58,418 nucleotides of DNA from Planotetraspora thailandica (GCF_016863335.1 NZ_BOOR01000073.1:1-58418); one strand, 5' to 3'; counted from the stretch's first letter, positions 33,741 through 43,692 are shown. Notes: a model not told the origin generated them from the sequence alone. A program made the numbers and translations.

Positions 33741-33982
33741 TGATCACGGTTGGTGTGATCACGTTGAGCGTGATCATGCAGAACTTCGCGGGCATGCCGT
33801 ACGACCTGCGGCCCCCCGTCCCGTGATCATGCAGAAGTTCGGTCGCATGCCGTACGGCCTGCGGTTTCGCGAATCGTGATCATGCAGAAATTCGGGCGCG
33901 AGCCCCGTCGCCTGGGCTTTTCCGAGCCGTGATCATGCATCCGCCTGGGATGCGTGGATCGCGGCTCGGTCTTTTCCCCCGG
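33741..33982 (+). repeat. 53-bp repeat array A (plus orientation)
   Basis: TGATCATGCA cores begin at 33771, 33824, 33877 and 33930, each exactly 53 bp apart. Two further TGATCA words at 33741 and 33756 are spaced 15 bp from each other and from the first core. A decayed copy (CAGAAGTTTGGG) is near 33991. It fills most of the 388-bp gap between malic enzyme and the next gene and reads in the direction of transcription. 53 is not a multiple of three, and no gene is present. Confidence 0.88.
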
Positions 33983-34086
33983 AGTCCTATACAGAAGTTT
34001 GGGAATCCCTTGGGGGTGTCACGCTCCGTGCTATAAAGAGAGCTCTCCGTTACCTACCGGCTATGCCTGTCCTGGTGAGGAGAGCG

Positions 34087-35439
34087 ATGCGACGCGAACC
34101 AAACCGGCTGCTCCAGCAGCACCTCGCCGAAGCGGGCCTGTCCCGCAAAGGCCTGGCACGCCGGCTGAACGATCTCGGCTCCACCCGTGGGATGACCGGG
34201 ATGAGATATGACCACGGTTCGGTGCTGCGCTGGATCGGCGGTCAGCGACCGCGTGATCCGGTTCCCGGCCTGCTGGCGGAGATCTTTTCGCTGCGGCTCG
34301 GGAAGCCGGTGTCCACCGAGGACATCGGCATGCCGCGCGGAGCAGTCCCTCTCGACCTCGGACAGGAGTTCCCCCATTCGTGGCAGGAGGGTGTGGCAGC
34401 TGTGACAGCACTGTGGAGGGCCGACGTCGAGCGGCGCAGGTTCCTGCTCGATTCCACCTTCGCGCTGGGAGCGGGCTCGGCCGGGATCGCGCGTTGGCTG
34501 ACGGTCCCGGAGGAGGACCGGCTGGCCGCCGGCGGCCCGCGCAGGGTGGGCGTTTCCGACGTGACCGCGATTCATGAGGTCACCCGCTCGTTCAGCGAGC
34601 TCGACAACCGGTTCGGCGGCGGAAGCATCCGAGGACCGGTAGTGAAATATCTGGACACGGCGGTGGCGCCGCTTCTCCGTGACGGCTCGTACGGCGAAGC
34701 CACCGGAAGGGCGCTCGCGACCGCGGCGGCCGAGCTCACCAGGCTCGCCGGGTGGATGGCTTACGACCTCGAGCAGCACGGCGTGGCTCAGCGCTATCTC
34801 ATCCAGGCGCTAGGGCTGGCCCGGGGCGCGGGCGACCACGGTTTAGGCGGGGAGATCCTCGCCGGCATGAGCCATCAGGCCGTCTACATCGGGCAGCCGC
34901 GCCACGGTCTCGACCTCGCGAGGGCGGCGACGATGGCGGCGCGTCGCTCGGGGATCTTCTCGCTGATGGCGGAGGCCCACGTGCAGGAGGCGCACGCGTA
35001 CGCCGTGCTCGGAGACGGGCCGTCGTGCGCCGCCGCGCTCCACGAGGCCGAAACGGCCTTCGACCGGCGATCTCCGCAGGACGAGCCTCGTTGGATCGGC
35101 TATTTCGACGAGGCCTATCTCGCGGCCAAGTCGGCGCATTGCCTCCGTGATCTCGGCGACGGCGCGGCAGCCGTACGGCATGCCAGGAGGTCGCTGCGGA
35201 TGGACGGGAGGTTCGTGCGGGGCAGGATGTTCAACCTCTCGCTCCTGGCGTCGGCACTGGTGCAGCAGGGCGAGCTTGAAGAGGCGTGCGCCGCGGCGGG
35301 GTCCGCCTTCGACCTCGCCCGCGGCCTGCAGTCGGTACGGACCAGGTCGTACGTAAAGGACCTGCGCAAACGGCTTGAGCCTTATGCGGAGGATCCGCGC
35401 GTTGCGGACGTGTTGAGCCACAGCGGAGCCCCCGTGTGA
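34087..35439 (+). CDS. HTH/TPR regulatory protein (NsdA-like)
   Basis: A 450-aa protein. The N-terminal 75 residues form an HTH-like module (LSRKGLARRLNDLG, SVLRWIGGQRPRDPVPGLLAEIF). The rest is helical repeats rich in Ala and Leu, as in tetratricopeptide proteins. The layout resembles actinomycete proteins of the NsdA type, which affect development and antibiotic production. The ATG at 34087 has AGGAG 4 nt upstream. Target and ligand are unknown. Confidence 0.75.
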   Translation: MRREPNRLLQQHLAEAGLSRKGLARRLNDLGSTRGMTGMRYDHGSVLRWIGGQRPRDPVPGLLAEIFSLRLGKPVSTEDIGMPRGAVPLDLGQEFPHSWQEGVAAVTALWRADVERRRFLLDSTFALGAGSAGIARWLTVPEEDRLAAGGPRRVGVSDVTAIHEVTRSFSELDNRFGGGSIRGPVVKYLDTAVAPLLRDGSYGEATGRALATAAAELTRLAGWMAYDLEQHGVAQRYLIQALGLARGAGDHGLGGEILAGMSHQAVYIGQPRHGLDLARAATMAARRSGIFSLMAEAHVQEAHAYAVLGDGPSCAAALHEAETAFDRRSPQDEPRWIGYFDEAYLAAKSAHCLRDLGDGAAAVRHARRSLRMDGRFVRGRMFNLSLLASALVQQGELEEACAAAGSAFDLARGLQSVRTRSYVKDLRKRLEPYAEDPRVADVLSHSGAPV

Positions 35440-35581
35440 CGGCAGATTGCGAAATACCGCCCGTGTTGATCTGACTCTGGGTCACCGTGACATCACATTT
35501 CGTCTCAGGCGCGGAGTGGAGGCTTGAGCGCGAGCCGCCCTGTGGAGAGGCTGGCGACCTGCCGAAACTCGGGGGATCGAC

Positions 35582-36355
35582 ATGAAGAGACTCATCACTG
35601 TGATGGCCGGCGCGGCCTTGGCCGCGTGTCCGGCGACGGCCTTCGCCGCAACGGCGCCGGGGCCGCCGCAACCTGCCGGCGGATCTGTCACGGCTCCTGT
35701 CGCGGGGCCTGTCGCGGCGTCCGCCACAAAGCCCGCCACAAAGCCTGCTGTAGGGTCCGCCACCGCGCCCGCGGCTCCGGCGCTGCCGGGGGCTCCCGGC
35801 GTACCGGCGGCCGGCGTTCCGGCCTTGCCGGTCGCCGGCGCGGTTCCCGCGACCGCTCCCAAGGATCCGGCGCTCGCTCCTGCGACGGCGCCGGTCGCGG
35901 CCGGCCAGGCCACCACCGGACGTCCGGTCTCCACGGGCGCGTCCGGCGCCCTGGCCAAGCCGGTCGCCGCACAGCCTCCGGCCAAGACGGAGAAGCAGGT
36001 GAGGGCCGACATACCGATCAGGAAGATCCGGCCCATCGGAAGCCGTGCCCGGGCGCTGCATCTCACCTACGCCGCCGGGGAGTCGGCGCGGCCGCCCCAG
36101 CGCTCCTCGATGCTCAACTGCCCGGCGACGCTCGGGGTCCGGCCGGTGAGGGCGGAGGCCTGCACCGTCGTGGAGAAGGTGAAAGGCGACCTGGACCAAC
36201 TCCAGCCCACCCAGGGGACCGTCTGCCCGATGATGTTCAGCCCGGTCACCGTCACGGCCAACGGCGTCTGGGACGGCCGTCGAGTCAACTTCGAGCGCAC
36301 CTTCGGCAATGCCTGCGAGATGCGCTCGGTGACGGGCTCCCTCTTCGACATCTGA
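35582..36355 (+). CDS. Secreted SSI-type subtilisin inhibitor with long Ala/Pro extension
   Basis: A 257-aa exported protein. The signal peptide is about residues 1-22 (cut after AFA). A low-complexity Ala/Pro/Gly/Val/Thr stretch (about 23-135) comes before the conserved domain (about 155-257). The domain has the SSI pattern: LTYAAGESA, a Cys pair, reactive-loop region VCPMMFSP with Met at the expected P1, then VTANGVWDGRRVNFERTFGN and a final Cys. Streptomyces SSI lacks the long extension. It probably inhibits the producer's own or foreign subtilases outside the cell. Confidence 0.85.
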   Translation: MKRLITVMAGAALAACPATAFAATAPGPPQPAGGSVTAPVAGPVAASATKPATKPAVGSATAPAAPALPGAPGVPAAGVPALPVAGAVPATAPKDPALAPATAPVAAGQATTGRPVSTGASGALAKPVAAQPPAKTEKQVRADIPIRKIRPIGSRARALHLTYAAGESARPPQRSSMLNCPATLGVRPVRAEACTVVEKVKGDLDQLQPTQGTVCPMMFSPVTVTANGVWDGRRVNFERTFGNACEMRSVTGSLFDI

Positions 36356-36466
36356 GGAATCCGGCGCATCTCAGCCGGCCGCGGGAGCCGTACGGGAGAA
36401 GGGCGGGGAGGACCTTCGCCGCCCTTCCCCTGCGGCCAGTCATTTGATCCGGAGTAATGTTCGGGC

Positions 36467-37429
36467 ATGTTCGCCGTGACCGCCACCCAGACCGATCCGG
36501 ACAACCCGCTCAAGGGGCTGACGCTGGGCGACCGCCCAGAGCCGTCCGTTCCCGAGGGCTGGACGACGATCACTGTCAAAGCCGCCTCGTTGAACCACCA
36601 CGATCTGTGGACCCTCAAGGGCGTGGGCATCCGCCAGGAACGCCTTCCGATCATCCTCGGCTGTGACGCCGCCGGCCTGGACGAGAACGGCGACGAGGTG
36701 ATCGTGCACTCGGTGATCGGAACGCCGGTCAACGGAGACGAGACGCTCGATCCCCGGCGTTCTCTCCTGTCGGAGAACTACGACGGCACGTTCGCCGAGA
36801 AGGTCGCCGTGCCCAGGGGCAACGTGGTGCCCAAGCCGTCGGCGATCACGTTCGAGGAGGCGGCCTGCCTGCCCACCGCCTGGCTGACGGCCTACCGCAT
36901 GCTCTTCGACAAGGCGGGCCTCGAGCCCGGATCGACGGTACTGGTGCAGGGCGCGGGCGGCGGCGTGGCGACCGCCCTGATCGCGCTGGGCCGGGCCGGA
37001 GGGTTCCGGATGTGGGCGACCAGCCGCTCGGAGGACAAGCGTGCCCGTGCACTCGACCTCGGCGCCGACCAGGTCTTCGAGACCGGGGCGCGGTTGCCGG
37101 AGCGGGTCGACGCCGTGATGGAGACCGTCGGCGAGGCCACCTGGGCGCATTCGCTGGGCTCCTTGCGGCCCGGCGGGCGCCTCGTGACCTGCGGCGCGAC
37201 GAGCGGGCTCGTCGCCCCTACACAACTGCCCCAGATCTATTTCCTCCAGAAGTCGATCATCGGGTCCACGATGGGGACCCGGAGTCAGCTCGCCAGGCTC
37301 GCCGTCTTCCTGGAGCAGACCGGCCTCCGGCCGGTGATCGACAGAGTGCTTCCGCTTTCCCAGGCTGAGGAGGGCTTCGCCGCCATGCACCGGGGCGACG
37401 TCTTCGGCAAGATCGTCTTCACGGTCTGA
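36467..37429 (+). CDS. Zinc-binding-dehydrogenase / quinone-oxidoreductase family
   Basis: A 320-aa medium-chain dehydrogenase. It has a GroES-like N-terminal half with ASLNHHDLWTLKG, ILGCDAAGLD and NYDGTFAEKVAVP. The Rossmann half has VQGAGGGVATALIALGRA and ends FGKIVFTV. Structural zinc cysteines are missing, so it is of the zinc-independent quinone reductase kind. NADPH use is likely. The substrate is unknown. Confidence 0.87.
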   Translation: MFAVTATQTDPDNPLKGLTLGDRPEPSVPEGWTTITVKAASLNHHDLWTLKGVGIRQERLPIILGCDAAGLDENGDEVIVHSVIGTPVNGDETLDPRRSLLSENYDGTFAEKVAVPRGNVVPKPSAITFEEAACLPTAWLTAYRMLFDKAGLEPGSTVLVQGAGGGVATALIALGRAGGFRMWATSRSEDKRARALDLGADQVFETGARLPERVDAVMETVGEATWAHSLGSLRPGGRLVTCGATSGLVAPTQLPQIYFLQKSIIGSTMGTRSQLARLAVFLEQTGLRPVIDRVLPLSQAEEGFAAMHRGDVFGKIVFTV

Positions 37430-37562
37430 CGGGCACACGACCCCGTTGGACGCACGTCGCCGGCTCCCGCGGCGCGGGATCGGCGTCGTCCTCCGGCGGG
37501 GTCTCGCGCGGAGGCGGGGGCGTCAGGCGCACGAACGGGTTGCGCCAGCCGTACGGACTCAT
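37419..37562 (-). CDS. Possible 47-aa Pro-rich small protein after padR
   Basis: An in-frame small coding stretch, MSPYGWRNPFVRLTPPPP..., rich in Pro, Glu and Asp. GAGGG lies about 9 nt before the ATG, and the start is 23 nt after the PadR stop on the same strand. Its 3' end overlaps the dehydrogenase gene by 11 nt. No homology is claimed. Confidence 0.35.
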   Translation of the reverse strand: MSPYGWRNPFVRLTPPPPRETPPEDDADPAPREPATCVQRGRVPVRP

Positions 37563-37585
37563 CGTCGTCGCCCTCTCTGGAATCG

Positions 37586-38350
37586 TCACGGGCGCAGCGT
37601 GTCGCGGATGCGGTCGGCCGCCTCGTCGAGGATGGCCCGGCATTCCGCGATCGCCTCGTCGGTCAGCCTGCCCTCCCCGGCCTCCATACGGACCCTCGCG
37701 ATGAATCCGGCCAGAACCTGCCCGAGCTCGGCGTTCCCCGGCTGAGGGCGGTCGGTCGCCGACCACGTGTGCTCCCAGATGCGGCGCCACTCGCGTTGCC
37801 AGCGGTCGGCCTCTTCCCGCCACTGATGGCGGTGGCGGCGCCATTCGTCCTTCTGCTGACGCCACTCGTCCTTGGCCTGCTGGCGCTGGCGGCGCCACTC
37901 CTCCTTCTGCTCCCGCCAGGCCTCGCGCGAGCCGGCGGGGCTGCTCGGCTCCTGCACATCGCGGTTGATGTCGCGGGCCATCTGCGTGAGCTCCTGGCGG
38001 AGCGAGCGCACGGTCTGCCGTACGTCCTCCTTGACCTCGCGGGCGATGTCCTGGACCGACGCGGTGATCTCCTGCTCGAGCTCGGCCAGCTCGTCCATGC
38101 GGTCGTTGAGCTCCTGCCGGCCCCGGTCGGTCAGCGTGAAGACCTTCTTGCCGTCCACCACCTCGTGAGTGACCAGGCCCTCCTCCTCCAGCCGCGCGAG
38201 GCGCGGATAGATCGTGCCGGGGGAGGGCGAGTAGACCCCGAGGAAGCGGTCCTGCAGGAGCCGGATCACCTCGTAGCCGTGCCGTGGGCTCTCCTCGAGC
38301 AGCTTCAGCAGGTACAGCCGGAGCCGTCCGTGACCGAAAACGGGGCTCAT
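37586..38350 (-). CDS. PadR-family regulator with long charged coiled coil
   Basis: A 254-aa protein. The PadR winged helix is at the N terminus (LRLYLLKLLEESPRHGYEVI, SPSPGTIYPRLARLEEEGLV). A dimerising region follows, then an unusual stretch at about 145-195 with repeated E/DEWRRQRQQ-like heptads, which predicts a long Trp/Arg-rich coiled coil. The ATG at 38350 overlaps the stop of the DUF4097 gene upstream and has GAGGAG 5 nt before it. It probably controls that operon, which suggests envelope-stress sensing. Confidence 0.9.
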   Translation of the reverse strand: MSPVFGHGRLRLYLLKLLEESPRHGYEVIRLLQDRFLGVYSPSPGTIYPRLARLEEEGLVTHEVVDGKKVFTLTDRGRQELNDRMDELAELEQEITASVQDIAREVKEDVRQTVRSLRQELTQMARDINRDVQEPSSPAGSREAWREQKEEWRRQRQQAKDEWRQQKDEWRRHRHQWREEADRWQREWRRIWEHTWSATDRPQPGNAELGQVLAGFIARVRMEAGEGRLTDEAIAECRAILDEAADRIRDTLRP

Positions 38351-39168
38351 GCCCACTCCTCACTCGTCGTGCCTGTGGCCTGCCTGCTCAGCAGGGTGAC
38401 GTCGCCGGACACCGTGTTGGCCGAAACATATGCCATGCCTCCGCCGAGGCGGCCGGTCAACGATCGCATTCCCGGGTGCTTCTCGTGGTCGAGCGCGGGG
38501 AAGGCCGACTCGACCCTGCCGGAGCTGGACCGCATCGACACGTCGCTGTCGACCGTCTGCGGGAGCCGTACGACGACCGAGCCGGAGACGCTGTTCAGCG
38601 TGACGTGGCCGGTGGGGGAGAGCTCGAGGTCGGTGGTGATCCGGCCGGAGACCGTGTTGGCCCGCAGCCTGTGCGGCGACCCGCCCGCGACGGTGAGGTC
38701 ACCGGAGACGCTGCTGAACGACAGGTCGCCGGCGAGGCCGCGGCTCTCCACCGATCCGGAGACCGTCTCGGCGTGCACGTCGCCGCTGACGCCGTCCAGG
38801 ACGATCTCGCCGGAGACGCTCTTGACCTTAGTGCGTGCCTCGAATCCGGCCACGACGGCGGAGGCGGAGATCACGCCGACCTGTACCGGGCAGTCTTTCG
38901 GCACGGTGAGGGTGAGCGTCGTCGAGCGGGAGCCGGGGCGCAGCCAGCCGAGGACGCCGTCCCAGGTCAGGTCCTTGTACGCCACCGTGAGGCGCCCGTC
39001 CTCGTCATGGGTCACGATGAGAGGCGGCGTGCCGATGTCGGTGACCTCCAGACTGGGCGGGCCGTCGCTGGCGAGTACGGCCAGGCGTCCGGCGACGATG
39101 CGGACGTTCAGCTGGCTGACGGGCGCGAACGTGAGCTGTTCGGGTTGCTCGATCGTCCAAGTGGGCAT
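38347..39168 (-). CDS. DUF4097 beta-helix-like protein
   Basis: A 273-aa protein made of repeated short strands with a recurring pattern (VSGEIVLDGVSGDV, TVSGSVESRG, SVSGDLTVAGG, TVSGRITTD, SVSGSVVV). This is the DUF4097/putative-adhesin solenoid found beside PadR regulators. There is no signal peptide, so it is probably cytoplasmic or membrane-associated through partners. It starts an operon with padR, downstream of repeat array B. Function is unknown in the family. Confidence 0.87.
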   Translation of the reverse strand: MPTWTIEQPEQLTFAPVSQLNVRIVAGRLAVLASDGPPSLEVTDIGTPPLIVTHDEDGRLTVAYKDLTWDGVLGWLRPGSRSTTLTLTVPKDCPVQVGVISASAVVAGFEARTKVKSVSGEIVLDGVSGDVHAETVSGSVESRGLAGDLSFSSVSGDLTVAGGSPHRLRANTVSGRITTDLELSPTGHVTLNSVSGSVVVRLPQTVDSDVSMRSSSGRVESAFPALDHEKHPGMRSLTGRLGGGMAYVSANTVSGDVTLLSRQATGTTSEEWA

Positions 39169-39283
39169 TGTCGGGGGCCCTTCGAAACGCGAACGATGAC
39201 GGTCTATGAACACGATATGTCGCGTCTCCTGAAAGTCAAGATGTATCGCGTTTGCTTTCCTTGTGCGCTCCCTTGGATGTGCA

Positions 39284-39448
39284 TGATCACGATTGCCGTT
39301 TGTGCTGGTCGCGTTGATGGTGGCCGAGTTTCTGCATGATCACGCTTGGTGTTCGGCCAGCTCAGGCTATGTGCCGGCGAAGTTCTGCATGATCACGATC
39401 CGGGATTGCCCAGCTCGGGGCGCGTGTGCGCGAAGTTCTGCATGATCA
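39284..39448 (-). repeat. 53-bp repeat array B (minus orientation)
   Basis: TGCATGATCAC cores have TGATCA at 39284, 39337, 39390 and 39443, each exactly 53 bp apart. Read on the minus strand, the array starts 10 nt after the stop of the small gene at 39459 and runs towards the DUF4097 start. It fills most of the 290-bp intergenic gap. No coding potential is evident. Confidence 0.9.
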
Positions 39449-39458
39449 CGCCTAAAGG

Positions 39459-39635
39459 TCAGTCGTCGTCCTCGTCGTGGCGGGCCAGCCAGGTGGCCAG
39501 CCGCTCAACGGGGATCTCGAACTCCGGGTTGAGGTCGACGAACTCGCGCAGCCGCTCGGCCAGCCAGCTCACGCTGACCTCCTCGTCGCCGCGCCTCTCG
39601 ACGAGCTCCTCGATGCCCCTGTCCGTGAAGTACAT
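39459..39635 (-). CDS. 58-aa DUF6104-like protein downstream of kgd
   Basis: A 58-aa acidic helical protein beginning MYFTDRGIEELVERRGDEEV and ending in an acidic DEDDD tail. Small proteins of this sequence are regularly found after kgd in actinomycetes. The function is unknown. It is separated from kgd by a strong terminator hairpin that lies just upstream of it, so it needs its own promoter or read-through. Confidence 0.82.
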   Translation of the reverse strand: MYFTDRGIEELVERRGDEEVSVSWLAERLREFVDLNPEFEIPVERLATWLARHDEDDD

Positions 39636-39655
39636 GATGTGGTGCTCCAGTTATG

Positions 39656-39692
39656 GGGAAGTCCCCCGCGGTGAGACCGTGGGGGACTTCCC
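39656..39692 (-). terminator. Strong hairpin terminator after kgd
   Basis: GGGAAGTCCCCC (39656-39667) pairs perfectly with GGGGGACTTCCC (39681-39692). The loop adds CGGT/ACCG and a G-U pair, leaving a 3-nt tip. It lies 21 nt beyond the kgd stop. Confidence 0.87.
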
Positions 39693-39713
39693 TGCGTGCC
39701 GTACGCCTTCGGA

Positions 39714-42700
39714 CTAGCCGAAGAGTTCTTTCAGCATCCCGCCCAGCTCCGTGTCGTGCTTGGAGTGCGACCCGGTGGCCGGCGAGGAGTTCGGGGTGCG
39801 GGACACCCTGTGCAGGGTGTGGCCCCCGAGCAGGTCGGGCTTCTCGGTCATCTTGAGCGCGAGGTAGGGCCACGGTCCCATGTTGGTCGGCTCGTCCTGG
39901 GCCCAGACGACCTCGACGTCCTTGCCGTAGCGCGCCAGCTCCGCCTTGAGCGGGTTCTCCGGGAAGGGGTAGAGCCGCTCGACGCGCACCAGCGCGACGT
40001 CGCTGCGCCCGGCCTTCTCCCGGCCGGTGAGCAGGTCGTAGTAGATCCGCCCCGAGGAAAGGACGACCTTGGTGACCTCGGACGGGTTGACGGTCGTGTC
40101 GCCGATGACCGGCTGGAACGCCCCCGAGGTGAAGTCGGCCGACGCCGACGCCGCGGCCTTGTGGCGCAGCAGCGACTTCGGCGTGAAGACGATCAGCGGC
40201 TTGCGGCGGTTCGACAGCACCTGCCAGCGCAGCAGGTGGAAGTAGTTCGCCGGCGTGCTGGGCTGGGCCACGGTCATGTTGTCCAGCGCGCAGATCTGCA
40301 GGTAGCGCTCGATCCTGGCGGAGGAGTGGTCCGGGCCCTGGCCCTCGTAGCCGTGCGGCAGCAGCAGCACGACCGACGAGCGCTGGCCCCACTTCTGCTC
40401 GCCCGAGGAGATGAACTCGTCGATGATCGACTGTGCGCCGTTGGCGAAGTCGCCGAACTGGGCCTCCCAGGCGACCAGAGCGTCGGGCCTGACCACGCTG
40501 TAGCCGTACTCGAAGCCCATGGCGGCGAACTCGCTCAGCAGCGAGTCGTAGACGTAGAACTTCGTGGTGCCGTGGTTGAACGCCTTGAGCGGCGTGTGGT
40601 CCTCACCGGTCACCCGGTCGACGAGCACCGCGTGGCGCTGGCCGAAGGTGCCGCGGCGGGAGTCCTGACCCACGAGGCGGACCGGGTGGCCGTCGATCAG
40701 CAGCGAGCCGACGGCCAGCGCCTCGCCCGTCGCCCAGTCGACGGCGTCTTCGGCGATCATGGCGCCGCGGCGCTGGAGCACGGGCGCCAGACGCGGGTGA
40801 ACCGTGAAGCCCTCGGGCAGGTTGAGCTGGGTGTCGATGACCCGCTTGACCGTCTCTTCGGTGATGGCCGTCTTGGTGTCCTCGTGCGACCACGGGATCA
40901 CCTCGTCGGGCTCGGGCACCACGACGGAACCGGGTTCGAGCGGCTTCTTGGAGGCCTCGCGGGTCTCGGTGAAAGCCCGCTCCAGCTGCTCCTGGTAGTC
41001 GCGCAGCGCGTGCTCGGCCTCTTCGACCGTGATGTCGCCGCGGCCGATCAGCGCCTCGGTGTACAGCTTGCGCGTGGACCGCTTGGCGTCGATCAGGTCG
41101 TACATCAGCGGCTGGGTGAAGCTCGGGTTGTCGGCCTCGTTGTGGCCGCGCCGCCGGTAGCAGACCAGGTCGATGACCACGTCCTTGCGGAAGGTCTGGC
41201 GGTATTCGTACGCGAGCCGGCCGACGCGGACGACCGCCTCGGGGTCGTCGCCGTTCACGTGGAAGATCGGCGCCTGGATCATCCGGGCGACGTCGGTGGC
41301 GTAGACCGACGAGCGCGAACTGGCCGGGCTGGTGGTGAAGCCCACCTGGTTGTTGACCACGATGTGCACGGTGCCGCCGGTGCGGTAGCCGCGCAGCTGC
41401 GACAGGTGCAGCGTCTCGGCCACCACGCCCTGGCCGGCGAAGGCCGCGTCGCCGTGGACGAGCACGGGAAGGACGGTGAATCCCTCCTCGCCGCGCTCCA
41501 GAAGGTCCTGCTTGGCGCGCACGACGCCCTCGAGGACGGGGTCGACCGCCTCCAGGTGCGACGGGTTGGCCACCACCGAGGTGGTGATCTTGGTGCCGCC
41601 GGGGGCGACGAAGTCGCCGCCCGCGCCGAGGTGGTACTTCACGTCGCCGGAGCCGTGCGCGCTGCGCGGGTCCAGGTTGCCCTCGAACTCGCCGAAGACC
41701 TGGGCGTAGGACTTGCCCACGATGTTGGCGAGCACGTTCAGCCGGCCGCGGTGGGCCATGCCGATGACGACCTCGTCGAGGCTCTCGGCCGCCGCAGTGC
41801 TGATCACCGAGTCGAGCAGCGGGATCAGCGACTCGCCGCCCTCCAGCGAGAACCGCTTCTGGCCGACGTACTTGGTCTGCAGGAAGGTCTCGAACGCCTC
41901 GGCGGTGTTGAGCCGGCGGAGGATGTTGAGCTGCTCCTCGCGGTCGGGCTTGGCGTGCGGCTTCTCCACCCGCGCCTGGATCCAGGCCCGCTCCTCGGGG
42001 TTCTGGATGTGCATGTACTCGATGCCGACCGTGCGGCAGTAGGAGTCGCGCAGGACGCCGAGGATGTCGCGCAGCTTCATCAGCGGGCGCCCGCCGAAGC
42101 CGCCCGTCGCGAACTCCCGCTCGAGGTCCCACAGGGTCAGCCCGTGCGACTTGATGTCGAGGTCGGGGTGCTTGCGCTGCTCGTAGTCCAGCGGATCGGT
42201 GTCGGCCATGAGGTGGCCGCGCACCCGGTAGGCGTGAATGAGCTCCAGGACGCGGGCGGACTTGGCCACGTCGTCGTCGTGGGTGGCCGAGATGTCCTGC
42301 ACCCAGCGGATCGGCTCGTACGGGATGCGCAGCGACTGGAAGATGTCGTCGTAGAAGCCGTCGGAGCCCAGCAGGAGCTGGTGGATCCGGCGCAGGAAGT
42401 CGCCCGACTGGGCGCCCTGGATGATCCGGTGGTCGTACGTGGAGGTCAGCGTCATGACCTTGCTGATGGCCAGGCGGGACAACGTCTCCTCGGAGGCGCC
42501 CTGGTATTCCGCCGGGTACTCCATCGCGCCGACGCCGATGATCGTGCCCTGACCAGGCATCAGGCGGGGCACGGAATGCACCGTTCCGATGGTGCCGGGG
42601 TTCGTCAGCGAGATCGTCGTGCCCTGGAAGTCGTCCACGCCGAGCTTGCCCGCGCGGGCCTTGCGGACGATGTCCTCGTAGGCCACCCAGAACTGGCGGA

Positions 42701-43412
42701 AGTCCATCTGCTCCGCCGCCTTGATCGACGGCACGAGCAGCTGGCGGGTGCCGTCGCTCTTCTGCACGTCGATGGCCAGGCCCAGGCCGACGTGCTCGGG
42801 CTTGACCAGGACCGGCTTGCCGTCGACCTCCGTGTAGGAGTAGTTCATGTCCGGCATGGCCTTGAGGGCCCGGACGATCGCGTAGCCGATCACGTGGGTG
42901 AAGGAGATCTTGCCGCCACGCCCGCGGGACAGGTGGTTGTTGATGACGATGCGGTTGTCGACCAGCAGCTTCGCGGGGACCGCGCGCACGCTGGTGGCCG
43001 TCGGCACCGCCAGTGACGCTTCCATGTTCTGGGCCGTGCGGGCGGCCGCGCCGCGCAGCTTCTCCTCGGCCGCGCCTGCGGGCACGGGGGCCGCGGGCTT
43101 CGGCTGGGCGGCAGGGGCGGCCTTGGCCACTGAGGGGGCCACCACGGGTGCCGGCGGGGCCTTCGGTGCGACCGGAGCGGCGGTGCCGTTCGCGGCGGCG
43201 GGAGCCGCCGCAGGAGCCGGAGCAGCCGGGGACGTCGGGGGAGCGGCCGGGGAGGCGGCCTTACCCGTCCCGTTGTAATCAGCGAAGAAGTGCCACCAGG
43301 CCTTGTCCACAGACTCGGGATCCTCGAGGTACTTCTGATAGAGCTCGTCGACAAGCCATTCGTTTTGACCGAAGCTTGCCAGTGGGTTTGTCCGCGACGA
43401 CTCAGACGACAC
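39714..43412 (-). CDS. kgd: Multifunctional 2-oxoglutarate dehydrogenase/decarboxylase (Kgd)
   Basis: A 1,232-aa TCA-cycle enzyme that fuses E2 and E1 activities, as in mycobacteria. The N-terminal segment (1-40, [20 protein letters not shown]) is the E1 binding helix. It is joined by an Ala/Pro linker (about 50-105) to an E2 acyltransferase core (about 125-340, with [14 protein letters not shown]). The ThDP-dependent E1 part follows ([51 protein letters not shown]). A lipoyl domain is absent, as in mycobacterial Kgd. It is probably controlled by a GarA-type FHA protein, not seen here. Confidence 0.96.
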   Translation of the reverse strand: MSSESSRTNPLASFGQNEWLVDELYQKYLEDPESVDKAWWHFFADYNGTGKAASPAAPPTSPAAPAPAAAPAAANGTAAPVAPKAPPAPVVAPSVAKAAPAAQPKPAAPVPAGAAEEKLRGAAARTAQNMEASLAVPTATSVRAVPAKLLVDNRIVINNHLSRGRGGKISFTHVIGYAIVRALKAMPDMNYSYTEVDGKPVLVKPEHVGLGLAIDVQKSDGTRQLLVPSIKAAEQMDFRQFWVAYEDIVRKARAGKLGVDDFQGTTISLTNPGTIGTVHSVPRLMPGQGTIIGVGAMEYPAEYQGASEETLSRLAISKVMTLTSTYDHRIIQGAQSGDFLRRIHQLLLGSDGFYDDIFQSLRIPYEPIRWVQDISATHDDDVAKSARVLELIHAYRVRGHLMADTDPLDYEQRKHPDLDIKSHGLTLWDLEREFATGGFGGRPLMKLRDILGVLRDSYCRTVGIEYMHIQNPEERAWIQARVEKPHAKPDREEQLNILRRLNTAEAFETFLQTKYVGQKRFSLEGGESLIPLLDSVISTAAAESLDEVVIGMAHRGRLNVLANIVGKSYAQVFGEFEGNLDPRSAHGSGDVKYHLGAGGDFVAPGGTKITTSVVANPSHLEAVDPVLEGVVRAKQDLLERGEEGFTVLPVLVHGDAAFAGQGVVAETLHLSQLRGYRTGGTVHIVVNNQVGFTTSPASSRSSVYATDVARMIQAPIFHVNGDDPEAVVRVGRLAYEYRQTFRKDVVIDLVCYRRRGHNEADNPSFTQPLMYDLIDAKRSTRKLYTEALIGRGDITVEEAEHALRDYQEQLERAFTETREASKKPLEPGSVVVPEPDEVIPWSHEDTKTAITEETVKRVIDTQLNLPEGFTVHPRLAPVLQRRGAMIAEDAVDWATGEALAVGSLLIDGHPVRLVGQDSRRGTFGQRHAVLVDRVTGEDHTPLKAFNHGTTKFYVYDSLLSEFAAMGFEYGYSVVRPDALVAWEAQFGDFANGAQSIIDEFISSGEQKWGQRSSVVLLLPHGYEGQGPDHSSARIERYLQICALDNMTVAQPSTPANYFHLLRWQVLSNRRKPLIVFTPKSLLRHKAAASASADFTSGAFQPVIGDTTVNPSEVTKVVLSSGRIYYDLLTGREKAGRSDVALVRVERLYPFPENPLKAELARYGKDVEVVWAQDEPTNMGPWPYLALKMTEKPDLLGGHTLHRVSRTPNSSPATGSHSKHDTELGGMLKELFG

Positions 43413-43559
43413 GGCGGAAATCGCCTTCTTCCGCAGATCGGCGTTGATGTTTTAGAACCTGTCCAAGGCTACTCGCCTCGGACAGTGTCACGCGCCCGTC
43501 GGGTCGCAGCGCTACGGTCATCGTCGCAGGATCGATCGAACAGGTCACGGGCGAGTAGT

Positions 43560-43579
43560 CCGTCTGGGTGGTCAGACGG
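43560..43579. terminator. Hairpin in the 280-bp gap between the B3/B4 gene and kgd
   Basis: CCGTCTG and CAGACGG form a 7-bp stem with a 6-nt loop, 114 nt beyond the stop of the B3/B4 gene. The same gap also holds a wider inverted repeat, CTACTCGCC at 43469 and GGCGAGTAG at 43550. No gene is seen in 43413-43692. The kgd promoter must lie here, but I could not assign boxes. Confidence 0.4.
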
Positions 43580-43692
43580 CCCTAACCGAATGGTCACGTC
43601 TGGACCGTGCCCGGTCTCGGCCGTGTCATTCTTGCGGAATCATTACGCGTGAGTGATCCGATGCGTTCTGTTTCCGCCCTGTTGCGCGAGTT

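Noticed and set aside
33719-33982. Small coding gene within repeat array A
   Set aside because: A 53-bp period breaks the reading frame at each unit, and no frame has a ribosome site with conserved residues.
39696-43016. Very long open frame antisense to kgd
   Set aside because: It mirrors the codon structure of a high-GC gene on the other strand and shows no protein family features, while kgd is unmistakable.
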